Notes under the pieces: generated by a model | Databases searched by the model: none | What the model saw: the letters and a program-made list of their open reading frames with translations, nothing else | What the model was told of the DNA's origin: nothing | Assembly (NCBI RefSeq): GCF_014204945.1 | Contig: NZ_JACHMN010000002.1 | Coordinates: 2,060,503-2,124,502 of the forward strand | Length of the DNA: 64,000 nucleotides | Direction: 5' to 3' | Source of the DNA: Allocatelliglobosispora scoriae | GTDB taxonomy: Bacteria > Actinomycetota > Actinomycetes > Mycobacteriales > Micromonosporaceae | Shown here: in pieces, positions 27,762 to 36,425 of the stretch | Layout: each line of letters opens with the position of its first letter | Numbering within the stretch: position 1 is the first letter of the stretch | Position numbers and translations under genes: made by a program

Positions 27762-28808
27762 TCACCAGGCCTGGTGGCGTAAGGCATGTTGAAGGACGTA
27801 GCGGCTTTCCACACTCAGCCCGCCGATCCGCACATGGCCGTCCTCAACCAGGTAGTCGCCCTCAAAGCCGTACTCGGCGAGGGCACCATCCAGTTCGGTC
27901 GAGGTGGGTTCCCGGTAGCCGCCAGCGCACCGCAATCGCTGGGCCGCCGGACAGATGTCACAGAGTGTCGGTATGCCGAACTGGTCGTTGTAATCGGCGG
28001 TCCGGTGGGCGAAGGAGACCCCGCAGGAGGTCTTGCGAAACAGCGGCGTGCTGATGCCCGACCTCCGCCAGGCTGCGACGACCCTATCGTCCAGCACAGC
28101 CGGGTCGCCCAAGCTGTCGAGCTGGTGTCCGGTGAAGACGATGGCGTCGGCGAACCGGGCAGCATTGAAGACGAGGCTCATCTGCTCATCCGAGTCGTTC
28201 CAGCCGGGCACGATCGGCCGCCAGTCCAGCACGACACCGGTCCGGCGTTCCCCGTCTGCGGCGGCCCGCTGGAGCGAGGCGAGGACGGCGGCGGGTTCCA
28301 CCCGAGTGTCGGCGAGGCCCGAGTAGCGGAAGAGCAGCGTGACCCTCAGATGTCGCATCGCTCCTAGCTCCGCCAGGTCCTCGGCGGTGACCTCGCCGCC
28401 GGTGGTGATCTGGACGTGGTTGGTCCAGCCTCGCCGGTCGAGGTCGCGGACGACGTGGAGGAGATGCTGCGCCACTCCGGGCTGGAACGGCTCGACCTTG
28501 TCGAGAAGCCGGATCGGCGTCGCGTGAGGTCGGAACGCCTGATGGCTGATGAGCTGGTCAACGGCCTCGCCGGTGGCACAACGCACGTGCGGAGTGCCAG
28601 CACCGTCGATCGGCCACTCGACCATGTGATCGAGGCTCAGCCCCATTTCTCCGTAGCGGAGGATCGGCGCCGTGCGCGGATCGAGATCAACTGCCACCTC
28701 GGGCGGCAGGGTTGGTAGGTCCTGTTGCGGGTCCTCGGTCTGCATGGGCCCAGCGAACGCGATAATAGTGATGCTCAGGAATGTCCCACCGGTGAATTCG
28801 CGGGGCAC
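27762..28808 (-). CDS. Radical-SAM-family protein lacking the cluster-binding cysteines
   Basis: About 348 aa from GTG 28808. The flanking sequence matches an actinobacterial radical SAM family: FAGPMQ, LRYGEMGLSLDH, DWRPIVPGWNDSD, FRKTSCGVSFAH and LCDICPAAQRLRC near the C-terminus. Where the family has its CX3CX2C cluster motif after SLDH.V, this protein reads VEWPIDGAGTPHVRCATGE. The three spaced cysteines are gone and the loop is about 12 residues shorter. A second shortening occurs after VFTGHQ. It is therefore likely catalytically dead as a radical enzyme, a structural or regulatory paralogue, or decaying. Its start follows the flavoprotein stop within 3 bases. Confidence 0.8.
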   Translation of the reverse strand: MPREFTGGTFLSITIIAFAGPMQTEDPQQDLPTLPPEVAVDLDPRTAPILRYGEMGLSLDHMVEWPIDGAGTPHVRCATGEAVDQLISHQAFRPHATPIRLLDKVEPFQPGVAQHLLHVVRDLDRRGWTNHVQITTGGEVTAEDLAELGAMRHLRVTLLFRYSGLADTRVEPAAVLASLQRAAADGERRTGVVLDWRPIVPGWNDSDEQMSLVFNAARFADAIVFTGHQLDSLGDPAVLDDRVVAAWRRSGISTPLFRKTSCGVSFAHRTADYNDQFGIPTLCDICPAAQRLRCAGGYREPTSTELDGALAEYGFEGDYLVEDGHVRIGGLSVESRYVLQHALRHQAW

Positions 28809-28810
28809 CC

Positions 28811-29374
28811 TCAGGGCAAGCGGCGCTCCGCCATCGCCGATGCCGCCAGGAATGCCGCCTCCCAGGGGAAAGCGGTCTGTGCCTCCGGCCCGGTCCCCGG
28901 CGCATGCGGCTCCCATCCCGCACTCCGCCCGGACATGACGTGCACGCCCTCACCCCGCAAGGAGGCCACCGCGCGTGCGAACGGTTCGCGGCTCGCGAAC
29001 GCTGAGTTGGCGAAGGGCACCACCACGGTGGGTACGCCACGACCGATCATCTCCGCCGCCAGCGTCAGTGCATAAGTGTCCGCGATTCCAAGCGACAGCT
29101 TGGCGACGGTGTTGGCCGTCGTGGGAGCGATGATGAGCGCGTCCACGGGCGGGAGTGCCCGACCGCCCTGCTGCGGCTCGGACCAGCGGAAATCACTGCG
29201 GACTCGGCTACCGGTGAGGCGCTCCAGCGCAGTCGTGTCGATGAAGTGCAGGGCTGCTGCTGTCGCCGCCACTGCGGTTGTCCACGAGTGCCGATGCGCG
29301 ACTGCGATCAGCCGATCCAGGTCGGCCGCCGGCCCGGCACCGCAGGCGATGATGAGCAGGTGACCGCTGGTCAC
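28811..29374 (-). CDS. HFCD-family flavoprotein (phosphopantothenoylcysteine decarboxylase-like)
   Basis: 187 aa, GTG start overlapping the regulator stop by 4 bases. The N-terminus LLIIACGAGPAADLDRLI forms a flavodoxin-like strand-loop, and residues about 80-130 contain PPVDALIIAPTTANTVAKLS, the FMN-binding PAT/TAN motif of the HFCD family, followed by GIADTYALTLAAEMIGRGVP. This family includes CoaC, EpiD and Dfp-type oxidative decarboxylases. The active-site histidine and substrate clamp are not clear, so a peptide-cysteine decarboxylase activity is not claimed. It is the middle gene of a three-gene overlapping operon with the XRE-TPR-type regulator and the radical-SAM-like protein. Confidence 0.88.
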   Translation of the reverse strand: MTSGHLLIIACGAGPAADLDRLIAVAHRHSWTTAVAATAAALHFIDTTALERLTGSRVRSDFRWSEPQQGGRALPPVDALIIAPTTANTVAKLSLGIADTYALTLAAEMIGRGVPTVVVPFANSAFASREPFARAVASLRGEGVHVMSGRSAGWEPHAPGTGPEAQTAFPWEAAFLAASAMAERRLP

Positions 29375-30714
29375 AGTGCCATCCCCGCCGCAGCGGCGAA
29401 AGCATCCACCTCGGCACGGATATGACCGCGAGTCCGGGCGGCGAGGTCTGTGACCGTCCGGCGTACGGCGGGCCGGGAACGGATCTCTTCGGGGGCGATG
29501 CGGTCGGCAGTGTGCAGCGCCGAAAGCGCCTGCTCATAACGACCCCACTGCGTGTAAGCCTGTGCCACGTTCGTGAAGAGGCTGACCTTGCGCTCGGCGA
29601 GCGTGACCCGGTCCAGCTCGACCTGACGCGCGAGCGCGATCGCCGTACCGGCGTCTCCTAAGCTCAACGCCACCTCCACCCGGTGGAGCAGGACGTTGGT
29701 CGGGCCGAACCCGGTCCACCTGTCGTTGCCGTCATGACCGAATCGGGCTGCTGCTCGGGAGGCCTCCCCCAGCAACGTGTGGGCGGTGTCGCGATCTTCG
29801 TTTCTCGCCGCGCCGACTGCTCCCATCAGGGCCAGCGCACCGTAGGTGGCCGCAGCGTCACGCGTACCGAGGCCGCTGGACCGATCGAGTGCCTGCGCCG
29901 CACTCTCCACGACCTCGATGGCCCGGAGCGAGTGCTTGTTGCTCATCAACGCATGCGCCATGACCCGAGCGCTGCCCGCCACCGCGATCGGATCACCGCT
30001 GGCCCGGGCGTACCGCACGCTGCGCTCGGCTGCGAGCAGCGCCAAGGGCGGGTCACCTCGTTTCAGCAGTACACTGCCGGTCACGTGATAGGCCTCCGCA
30101 GCCAGGACCCGAACCTCGCGAAGGTCGTCTGCACCGGCCCTGGCCTCGGCGCTGGAGACTGCGGCCAGAAGCGGAGTCAGCAGGCTGACGACTCGCTCGT
30201 AGTGGCATGCCTGATAGCTGACCTTCGCGCTCGCGACCGCCTGTCGCAGCTCGGCCACGGTCCACGGCGTGGCGTCGTCCACCTCGTGCGTCGGCACCAT
30301 CGCGTCGAGCAGGCTGATCACCGACGGTGCCGCCATGGCCTGCGCCATCGCCGTCACCGCAAACGGGAGGAGGTTCCTGCGTCGCACGTCGCCTTCCAGG
30401 TCGAAGGTGCATAGCCCGGTGCGTTCAGTATCTACCAACTTCGGGTCGGCGATGACCGTCGCCTTTGTGCCGCTGGTGTCCGCTGCCAGCAGACGCTCGA
30501 AGCGCTCGGCTACCTCCGCCGATGCGCGGCTGAGGACGGTGTCCATCGCGGCCTGCATGTCCGGTCGGAGGGTGACCTGCGTACCTCGGGTGCTCCACTT
30601 GACCACCGTCCGGCGAGCGGCGCCGACGTGCTCGGAGAAGTCGGTCACGCTCATGCGATGGGCCTTGCGCAGAGCGTTGGCTTCGCGGCCTGTCCAGGTC
30701 GGAACCGTGATCAT
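29371..30714 (-). CDS. XRE-type helix-turn-helix regulator with TPR-like C-terminal region
   Basis: 447 aa. The N-terminal HTH (REANALRKAHRMSVTDFSEH then GAARRTVVKW) resembles XRE regulators. The rest (130-447) is a series of helical hairpins resembling tetratricopeptide repeats (for example EALSALHTADRIAPEEIR near the end, and repeated ALA..A/RxA patterns). Such HTH-TPR proteins are frequent in streptomycetes and often sense a signal peptide or partner. It is the first gene of the operon with the flavoprotein and radical-SAM-like protein, so it may autoregulate that operon. It ends 142 bases from the left end of the integrated element. Confidence 0.85.
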   Translation of the reverse strand: MITVPTWTGREANALRKAHRMSVTDFSEHVGAARRTVVKWSTRGTQVTLRPDMQAAMDTVLSRASAEVAERFERLLAADTSGTKATVIADPKLVDTERTGLCTFDLEGDVRRRNLLPFAVTAMAQAMAAPSVISLLDAMVPTHEVDDATPWTVAELRQAVASAKVSYQACHYERVVSLLTPLLAAVSSAEARAGADDLREVRVLAAEAYHVTGSVLLKRGDPPLALLAAERSVRYARASGDPIAVAGSARVMAHALMSNKHSLRAIEVVESAAQALDRSSGLGTRDAAATYGALALMGAVGAARNEDRDTAHTLLGEASRAAARFGHDGNDRWTGFGPTNVLLHRVEVALSLGDAGTAIALARQVELDRVTLAERKVSLFTNVAQAYTQWGRYEQALSALHTADRIAPEEIRSRPAVRRTVTDLAARTRGHIRAEVDAFAAAAGMAL

Positions 30715-30856
30715 CCGTCATGTCCTTCCGGGTCATGACCATGATGCCGGTCAGCAGATGTCCACGTCATCAGGAGTGCACCGGAAGTGCACCACCGGCC
30801 GCAGCAGCATGGTCACTCCCCGCGCTTCATTACGGGGATGGCTATGCAATTGACGT

Positions 30857-30902
30857 CTGGTGGGGCGGGCGGGGCTCGAACCCGCGACCGAGGGATTATG
30901 AG
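30857..30902. repeat. attL: 46-base direct repeat (partial tRNA 3' end)
   Basis: It is identical to 47067-47112. It encodes the 3' half of the tRNA from the anticodon loop through the CCA, on the minus strand, without the 5' half. Bases before (T versus G) and after (G versus T) differ, so the repeat ends are sharp. This marks the chromosome-element junction on the left. Confidence 0.92.
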
Positions 30903-31395
30903 GCCAGCTTTCGCGGTCCAACATAGCCTCTACCAGCACCTATAGACACACGGAAGATCCCCAAGGCCGCCCCTGACCGCCCCCGTCATCACCATTTCGC
31001 GTCACAACTCGTGTCACGGCGTGTCGTCTGTTCCAACCACGAGCATTGCCGGAGCGAGGACCGCCTGGAGTATGCACAGGCGGTCCACACTCAGAAGCCG
31101 TTAGAGCTGCGGGGTTTGCGGCTCCTGTCGACATCGGGCGCACAGCGGACGCGACGCTAGACCAATGCATGACATACCGTGCGGCGCTCGATTTGCAGGG
31201 CGGTGCTTGAGGCTCGGGCCAAGGCCCGGGACACACGAGAGCGCCACACGTCGTCAGCGAGCGACCGATAGCGGCAGGACGCGTAAGCAAGCCGACAAGC
31301 TGAACCTGGCGTTGCGGGAGGCGGTCGCTCCGCTGCCCGGAGCTCCGCTTCAACATCAGGGTGCGGTGACCCATCGCCTCAGTAGAGTTCGCAAT
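30903..31395. other. Left end of the element without a clear gene
   Basis: About 490 bases. An open frame extends the next gene upstream to 31165, but its codons read as noise and no ribosome site supports it. I see no transposase or transfer gene. This terminal region may be unused or hold a transfer or replication site; nothing identifies one. Confidence 0.4.
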
Positions 31396-31743
31396 ATGGA
31401 GATCTCTAACTCTGATGGCGAGACCTACCCGATCGTCGCAGGATTCCTGCACCGACAGGAGCAAGGCCTACGCCTTCGTGTCTGGTGCCTGTACTGCTGT
31501 GTCTGGCACACGCACGGTGCCGATCCAGTGGGCAGCGAAGAACACCGGCACGCCCACTGCTTCGCTCCCGACTCGGAGTACCGCCAAAACGGTGGATACA
31601 TCGTCCAGGTGTCAGGTCGATCATTTACGTCCGTTCGCAGCAAGGTAAAGGCAGCGACACCTTCCCAACAGGAGGCGATCCGGGACGGACGCCTGTCTGA
31701 AGCGATCTGGAAGTTGCGAGCGCAGGTCCCACCAGCAGCATAG
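31396..31743 (+). CDS. Small zinc-binding-like protein of AICEs
   Basis: 115 aa from ATG 31396. Residues about 20-55 carry a Cys/His-rich block: RVWCLYCCVWHTHG, then SEEHRHAHC. The pattern CxxCCxWHxHG...HRxAHC looks like a metal-binding module found in short proteins of streptomycete mobile elements. The C-terminus (KAATPSQQEAIRDGRLSEAI) is helical. The role is unknown, possibly nucleic-acid binding. Confidence 0.7.
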   Translation: MEISNSDGETYPIVAGFLHRQEQGLRLRVWCLYCCVWHTHGADPVGSEEHRHAHCFAPDSEYRQNGGYIVQVSGRSFTSVRSKVKAATPSQQEAIRDGRLSEAIWKLRAQVPPAA

Positions 31744-31812
31744 GAATCGGTACATGGTGGCATGTTCCAACCGCTGGAATAGGTTCCCACCTCTCCAGCC
31801 TGGGCAAACCGG

Positions 31813-32275
31813 CTGAGAGCCACCAGGAGCCAAGATCCAGGCCAGCCGTACCTTCGCACCTCAGGCGAGCTAAGCCGGCCAACACGATGATCTTGCTTAG
31901 ATAGCTCTCTATTCGTTGGCGTGGAGAGCGTTCAGAGCCCGGGACAGAATTGACAGAATTGACAAAATTCCTGCAGGACCGGGATTTTGTCAATTCTGTC
32001 AATTCTGTCCCGGGCATCAGGCGGTCTTCTGATCGGCTGATCGCAGTGCCGTCACGGTCGCAGCGGGCCGGTACAGCTCGGGATTGACTAGATAGGTAGC
32101 TGACGGTGGGCCGTCGGCACCGGTACGCGGCGCCTGCCCGGCGGGCCGGATGTACCAGTGCAACTCCAGCGACGACAGCACCGGATCGAGATTGCAGCGG
32201 CGGGCTCTGCACCAACTCCGACGCGGCAGGTCCCGCTTCGCGAAGGTCGTTGTCAATGTGCACGAAAGCCCACGT
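31813..32275 (-). repeat. Duplicated, decayed 3' end of the DUF3987 replication gene
   Basis: On the minus strand the sequence from about 32272 to 32017 still translates as LTTTFAKRDL ... YIRPAGQAPRTGADG, then ATYLVNPELYRPAATVTAL and DQKTA plus stop. This closely matches the C-terminus of the intact replication protein at 34485-34750, but with a frame-damaging segment in the middle. The similarity continues past the stop through a hairpin to CTGAGAGCCAC at 31813. This is copy A of a direct repeat flanking the kinase gene; copy B is 34287-34750. It is not a functional gene. Confidence 0.82.
31938..32014. terminator. 31-bp perfect hairpin with tandem GAATTGACA
   Basis: Arms 31938-31968 and 31984-32014 pair perfectly over a 15-base spacer. 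Each arm contains ACAGAATTGACAGAATTGAC. It starts 2 bases past the remnant replication-gene stop at 32017. The intact gene has the same element in shorter form (34426-34482). It was probably the terminator of the ancestral gene, though the tandem GAATTGACA units could also be protein-binding sites. Confidence 0.7.
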
Positions 32276-32407
32276 GCGGCTTCCAGCATGATCGCGTGCC
32301 GACTACCTCCTGAACCTAGCCACCTGTAAGCCGGCCGCTCCGCTCCACCCGGCCGGCGGTCACCAACGCCAAGCGCGGCGTGTCGGTTCATCCCGGACAA
32401 TGAAGGC

Positions 32408-34198
32408 GTGGAAAATCCAGAAAGGATTGCGGCCGTACAGAACATCGATCAGCTGAAGCAGCTCCGGATCGACGGCCAGAACATCATCGGCGGGGGCGTT
32501 AACGCCCCAGATGCACTACGGCACCGCTACCTTCAGTGGCATGACTCGGTAGAGCGCCTGGTGGCCCATGTCTCTACGGACTCTGCTGAGGTGGTGAATC
32601 TTCACACACCACGGCATCGGTCTCTCGTTGCCGGCGCCGTCACGGTCGACCAGATGTATCGCGAGGTATCGGCCGAGGTGAACTTCGTGATCCGAGCGAT
32701 CGATGATGCCTCGCAGAGGCTGCTAACCCCAGAGCCGTCAGCCATGCAGGAACGTGAGTTCATCGGCGATTCCGGCACGACCTACAGATACGACACGATG
32801 TCTTCACTTGGTGAAGGCGGTTACGGGAAGGTCTTCTCTGGATATGACTCCAGCGGCAATCCCATCGCAGTCAAGGTTGTCCATCTCAGTAGCCGGACCG
32901 GCGATCGGCGTCTCGCCCAGCGCGAGCTTGAGATCTCACGGCAGCTCAAGAAGCAGCCAAATGATCACCTTGTCCACCTTCTTGACGCAGCCGACACCGA
33001 CGATGCACTGCTGCTGGTAATGCCGAAGGCTGAATCTAGTCTGGCCGAACGTATCGGAGCAGGTCCTATTCCTGACGACGAGGTTCGTGACATCCTCGTT
33101 CAGTTAGCACGCGGAATGGTATCGCTCTCCAAAGTGGGGGTCATACACCGAGATATCAAGCCTCGGAACGTCCTCCTGATCGCTGGCCAATGGTGCCTCT
33201 CGGATTTTGGAATCTCTCGGAACACACTGCAATCTACTGCGACTTATACGTGGCACGGAACGGGAACCCTTGAGTACCGCGCACCAGAGCTTTGGCGCGG
33301 TGATTCGGAAACAGTTGCTACCGACCTCTACGCACTGGGATGTGTCGCATTTGAAATGATCACCGGCAGCCCTCCTTTCCCGGGGCCTGACTTCCGGGAA
33401 CAGCATTTCATGAAAGCACCAGTTCTTCCCTATTCATGCGACTCCGGCCTGGTCTCGATCGTGCTAAGCCTCTTGGCTAAAGACGCTGCTGGGCGTCCCG
33501 AAGATCCAAGGCAGCTTCAAGAGCAGCTTCAGGTTAAAGGTCTATCGGCGGGGCAACATGCCCTGCGTGATCTCTTAGCACGGATGGATCGAAAAGACTT
33601 CGAGATCGAAAGCCAGAACGCCGCAACCCGCGAACATTTTGAGCGTCAGCGACAGGCGAAAGTCCGACTCATGGCTTTCTGGCAAATACTTGTCGGAAAA
33701 TTCGTGGATCTCGTCCCAGGCGCAACAGCTGAAAATGACTCAGACCAATGTCTTCTGGTTTTCCGAGGCAATCGCGTAACACTAGAGATAAAGACTACGA
33801 ACTCGCCGAGCCCTGGACGCTCCGTCGCCCACGACCTGCTGCTATTCGGAACGCTTACCGCAATTCCTCGGTCTTCGCAGAGGACTGTCCTCGAAATCTG
33901 TAACGTGCAGCTCGTTTGGCAAGACAGCCAGCCGCGAATGCAGCTAGTTAGGTTCATTGTCGACGAACGAGCGGTACCAGAGAACGACAGCGCGCGAACA
34001 GCGGCCCCTAAAGGCGTTGAGTGGTCGTTGTTTCACGACATGTGGATGGCGCGCGGAGGAAACTTCAGCTCGAACGACCTAGCTATTGTCGAAGAGGCCA
34101 ACGAAGATGCTGTTATCAGCATGATCACTGCGGCACTAAATCCATTCTTCGAGACGAAGGCCCCACCCGAGAACGCCGATCACGACGCCGAGCGCTAG
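32408..34198 (+). CDS. Ser/Thr protein kinase with novel C-terminal domain
   Basis: 596 aa, GTG start. Residues 1-120 are a helical N-terminal region of unknown family. The kinase domain (about 125-390) has GEGGYGKVF, the lysine in IAVKVV, HRDIKPRNVLL (about 247), DFGIS (264) and APELWRGDSE. The C-terminal 200 residues are unknown, beta-rich, with LLVFRGNRVTLEIKT and VLEICNVQLVWQD. There is no transmembrane or PASTA segment, so this is a cytoplasmic kinase unlike the PknB type. Visibly lower GC than its surroundings and the flanking direct repeats indicate acquired cargo. A defence-type abortive kinase is one possibility. Confidence 0.9.
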   Translation: MENPERIAAVQNIDQLKQLRIDGQNIIGGGVNAPDALRHRYLQWHDSVERLVAHVSTDSAEVVNLHTPRHRSLVAGAVTVDQMYREVSAEVNFVIRAIDDASQRLLTPEPSAMQEREFIGDSGTTYRYDTMSSLGEGGYGKVFSGYDSSGNPIAVKVVHLSSRTGDRRLAQRELEISRQLKKQPNDHLVHLLDAADTDDALLLVMPKAESSLAERIGAGPIPDDEVRDILVQLARGMVSLSKVGVIHRDIKPRNVLLIAGQWCLSDFGISRNTLQSTATYTWHGTGTLEYRAPELWRGDSETVATDLYALGCVAFEMITGSPPFPGPDFREQHFMKAPVLPYSCDSGLVSIVLSLLAKDAAGRPEDPRQLQEQLQVKGLSAGQHALRDLLARMDRKDFEIESQNAATREHFERQRQAKVRLMAFWQILVGKFVDLVPGATAENDSDQCLLVFRGNRVTLEIKTTNSPSPGRSVAHDLLLFGTLTAIPRSSQRTVLEICNVQLVWQDSQPRMQLVRFIVDERAVPENDSARTAAPKGVEWSLFHDMWMARGGNFSSNDLAIVEEANEDAVISMITAALNPFFETKAPPENADHDAER

Positions 34199-34286
34199 TG
34201 AAAACGCCATATAGGAGTCCCCCACCGCCTACATAAATGTCCAACCGCCAACAGGTGCCGCATCGCCCACAGGCAGTTAAAACGTC

Positions 34287-34750
34287 CTGAGAGCCACAGA
34301 GCCAAGATCTCGTTTACCCGCAGGCCCTTCTCTATACCCAGCTGGGGAAAATGATCATCTGGACATCTGAGGGGATTCGGCAGCGCAAGGATTCATCCGT
34401 GTCCTATCAGCCTTAGGCCGTGGACCCGGGACAGAATTGACAAATTCCGCTGCGACAGGGATTTTTATCAATTCTGTCCCGGCATCAGGCCGTCTTCTGG
34501 TCTCCTGTTCGCAGGGCCGTCACGGTGGCAGCGGGCCGGTAAAGCTCGGGATTGACGAGATAGGTAGCCGAGGCTGGGCGACCGGCGCCGGTACGCGGTG
34601 CCTGCTCGGCGGGCCGGATGTAACCGTGCAGCTCCAGCAGCGACAGCACCGGATCGAGATCCGCAGCGGTGGGGCTCTGTACCCGCACCGACCGCAGCAG
34701 GTCCCGCTTGGTGAACGCAGTGGTCAGTGTGCGCGAAAGCCAGGCCAGCA
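34287..34750 (-). repeat. Direct repeat copy B (3' end of the intact replication gene)
   Basis: This is the intact counterpart of 31813-32275. It covers the last about 265 bases of the DUF3987 gene, its terminator hairpin and about 140 bases beyond, down to CTGAGAGCCAC at 34287. Together with copy A it brackets the kinase gene. Confidence 0.82.
34426..34482 (-). terminator. Hairpin at the end of the replication gene
   Basis: CCGGGACAGAATTGA (34426-34440) pairs with 34468-34482, 2 bases past the stop of the DUF3987 gene (minus strand). It is a shorter relative of the 31938-32014 hairpin. Confidence 0.65.
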
Positions 34751-36425
34751 CGTGCCGGGCGTATTGGGTGGTGCGGTCGGCGCCCATGTCGTCGAACGCG
34801 GCCAGGGCGTGCGCGGTGAAGTAGGCGCCGATGCGCGCGGCCCGGTCGATGGTGTCGGCGCTGATCGGCTGCGCCCATCCGTCGCGCAGGTGCTCAGCAA
34901 GGTGGATCAGCCCGGCGATGCGCACGACAGCACCGACGTACTTGCTGCCCCAGTCCACGATGTGCGCCCAGGCTCCCGTGGGTGCCAGCAGCGGCTCTAC
35001 CTCCCGTTCGAGGTTCAGCACAAGCTCGTTCGCCTCCTGGGTGAGCGTGAGCACGGCCGGATCGGTCCACTCGGCGAGGCTGGCGACCAGCGCGGCGAGG
35101 TTCGTCGCGTAGACCTCGGCGACATCAGCCGGCACCGGGTCGGCACCGATCTTCCGGTGTCCGACCGTGTTCTCCGGTATTGCGAACAGGATGCGGGCGA
35201 GCAGGCCCTTTCCGCGGAATCCTGGCATCCCCGCGATGTCGCGCAACACATCTGGCTGCACGGCCAGGCCGAGGGTCAGAGCCGGCTTGTCGATATGCTC
35301 TGCTGGGCGGCCCTGCCGATCGACCCTCAGCATGTCCCCTGCGTGGCCCTTCAGGAAGACTTCGAGGTTCGGCGTACCGGAGTAGCGGCCTGCGAGCGTG
35401 GCGAAGATGCCGCCTTCCGGCGAGAGCACTGCCAGCCGGCCGCCCTGCTCGGCGAGCAGCGATGCGGCCTTCTCGCTGGTCACGTCGTCGGCGATCAGCC
35501 GTGGTACCGGGGGAACGTTGATCGCCTCGGCCTGCATCGCCGCAGCAGCCGCATCCGCGATCATCGAGTCGCGTACCGATGGATCGGAGGCGTTCGCGGC
35601 GACGTTGGCGGCCCGCTCTGCTGCCTTGCCTGCGACCTTCGCCAGCAGCTCAGTCTCGATGATGACCGGCCGCATGCGCTCCGCCAGGGCACGCTCTGCG
35701 CACAGCAACGGGGAGATCATGCACGCGAACACAGCGCTCTTGCGCGACCCGGGCGGCAGCACCGACACCAGGAACAGGTTCACCGGTTCCCGCCACGATC
35801 CGCGTACCTCCACCTCGGCCCGGCCGCCTGCGGCGGTTGAGAGAGCGGCCAGAGCGATCGACCCGGCAAGGTCGATCGGCGTCTGCGTGAACTCAGCGAC
35901 CGCCGCAACCTGGTCAGCGACCCAACCGGGCAGCATCTCGGCCGGGAACACCGGCAGATGCCGCCGCTCCCCCAGCGGAACCAGCGCCGGCCAACCCGAA
36001 CCGGTGTCGAGCTCGGCCAGCTCGGCGAGCACGCTGCCCGGGTCGCCGGTCGTCGCGGCCTGGGTGAGCTTGTGCCCGAGGGTGACGACCCGGCGCCGCT
36101 TGGCGTGGTCGGCGACGGTCCGTGCGTAGTGGCCGGCGTTGGCGACGCTCGGCACGGCCTGGATGAGCGTGTGCAGGTACGAGGCACCGCCCAAGCGCTC
36201 CAGTTCACCAGCGGTCGCGAGGTTCGCGGCCACGGTGAGCGGATCGACCGGCACACCTTCGGCGCGCATCCGGGTCAGGTGCTCCCACAGGCCAGCGTGT
36301 GCGGGCCGGTAGAAGTCGTTCGGGGTCAGCGTCTCCGCCAAGCTGTCGAGCTGGTCAGGTGCGAGCAGCACGGCACCGATGACGGCCTGTTCGGCTGCGA
36401 TGTCGTGCGTTGCGGGGGTGCTCAC
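34485..36425 (-). CDS. DnaB N-terminal/DUF3987 replication protein
   Basis: 646 aa from GTG 36425, with GGGAG upstream. Residues about 8-115 form a DnaB helicase N-terminal domain (EQAVIGAVLLAPDQLDSLAE, then DFYRPAHAGLWEHL). Then comes a DUF3987-type region with the phosphate loop LPPGSRKSAVFACM (near 230). It also has RLIADDVTSEKAASLLAEQG and RYSGTPNLEVFLKG. The last 100 residues form a winged-helix tail (TKRDLL, LLELHGYIRPAE). Proteins of this family act in replication or priming of mobile elements; the mechanism here is inferred. The 3' end was duplicated around the kinase insert. The start overlaps the upstream gene by 4 bases. Confidence 0.88.
   Translation of the reverse strand: MSTPATHDIAAEQAVIGAVLLAPDQLDSLAETLTPNDFYRPAHAGLWEHLTRMRAEGVPVDPLTVAANLATAGELERLGGASYLHTLIQAVPSVANAGHYARTVADHAKRRRVVTLGHKLTQAATTGDPGSVLAELAELDTGSGWPALVPLGERRHLPVFPAEMLPGWVADQVAAVAEFTQTPIDLAGSIALAALSTAAGGRAEVEVRGSWREPVNLFLVSVLPPGSRKSAVFACMISPLLCAERALAERMRPVIIETELLAKVAGKAAERAANVAANASDPSVRDSMIADAAAAAMQAEAINVPPVPRLIADDVTSEKAASLLAEQGGRLAVLSPEGGIFATLAGRYSGTPNLEVFLKGHAGDMLRVDRQGRPAEHIDKPALTLGLAVQPDVLRDIAGMPGFRGKGLLARILFAIPENTVGHRKIGADPVPADVAEVYATNLAALVASLAEWTDPAVLTLTQEANELVLNLEREVEPLLAPTGAWAHIVDWGSKYVGAVVRIAGLIHLAEHLRDGWAQPISADTIDRAARIGAYFTAHALAAFDDMGADRTTQYARHVLAWLSRTLTTAFTKRDLLRSVRVQSPTAADLDPVLSLLELHGYIRPAEQAPRTGAGRPASATYLVNPELYRPAATVTALRTGDQKTA

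Noticed and set aside
27440-28054. Plus-strand frame across the hairpin and radical-SAM-like gene end
   Set aside because: It runs through a terminator and has no protein-like sequence.
30857-30902. A second functional tRNA gene at attL
   Set aside because: Only the 3' half is present; the 5' acceptor and D-arm are absent, so it is an attachment-site remnant.
31165-31395. N-terminal extension of the zinc-binding-like protein
   Set aside because: Codons read as noise and no ribosome site is found; ATG 31396 begins the sensible protein.
32017-32445. A second functional small replication protein
   Set aside because: It matches the C-terminus of the DUF3987 protein but with a scrambled middle and unrelated start; treated as a duplication remnant.
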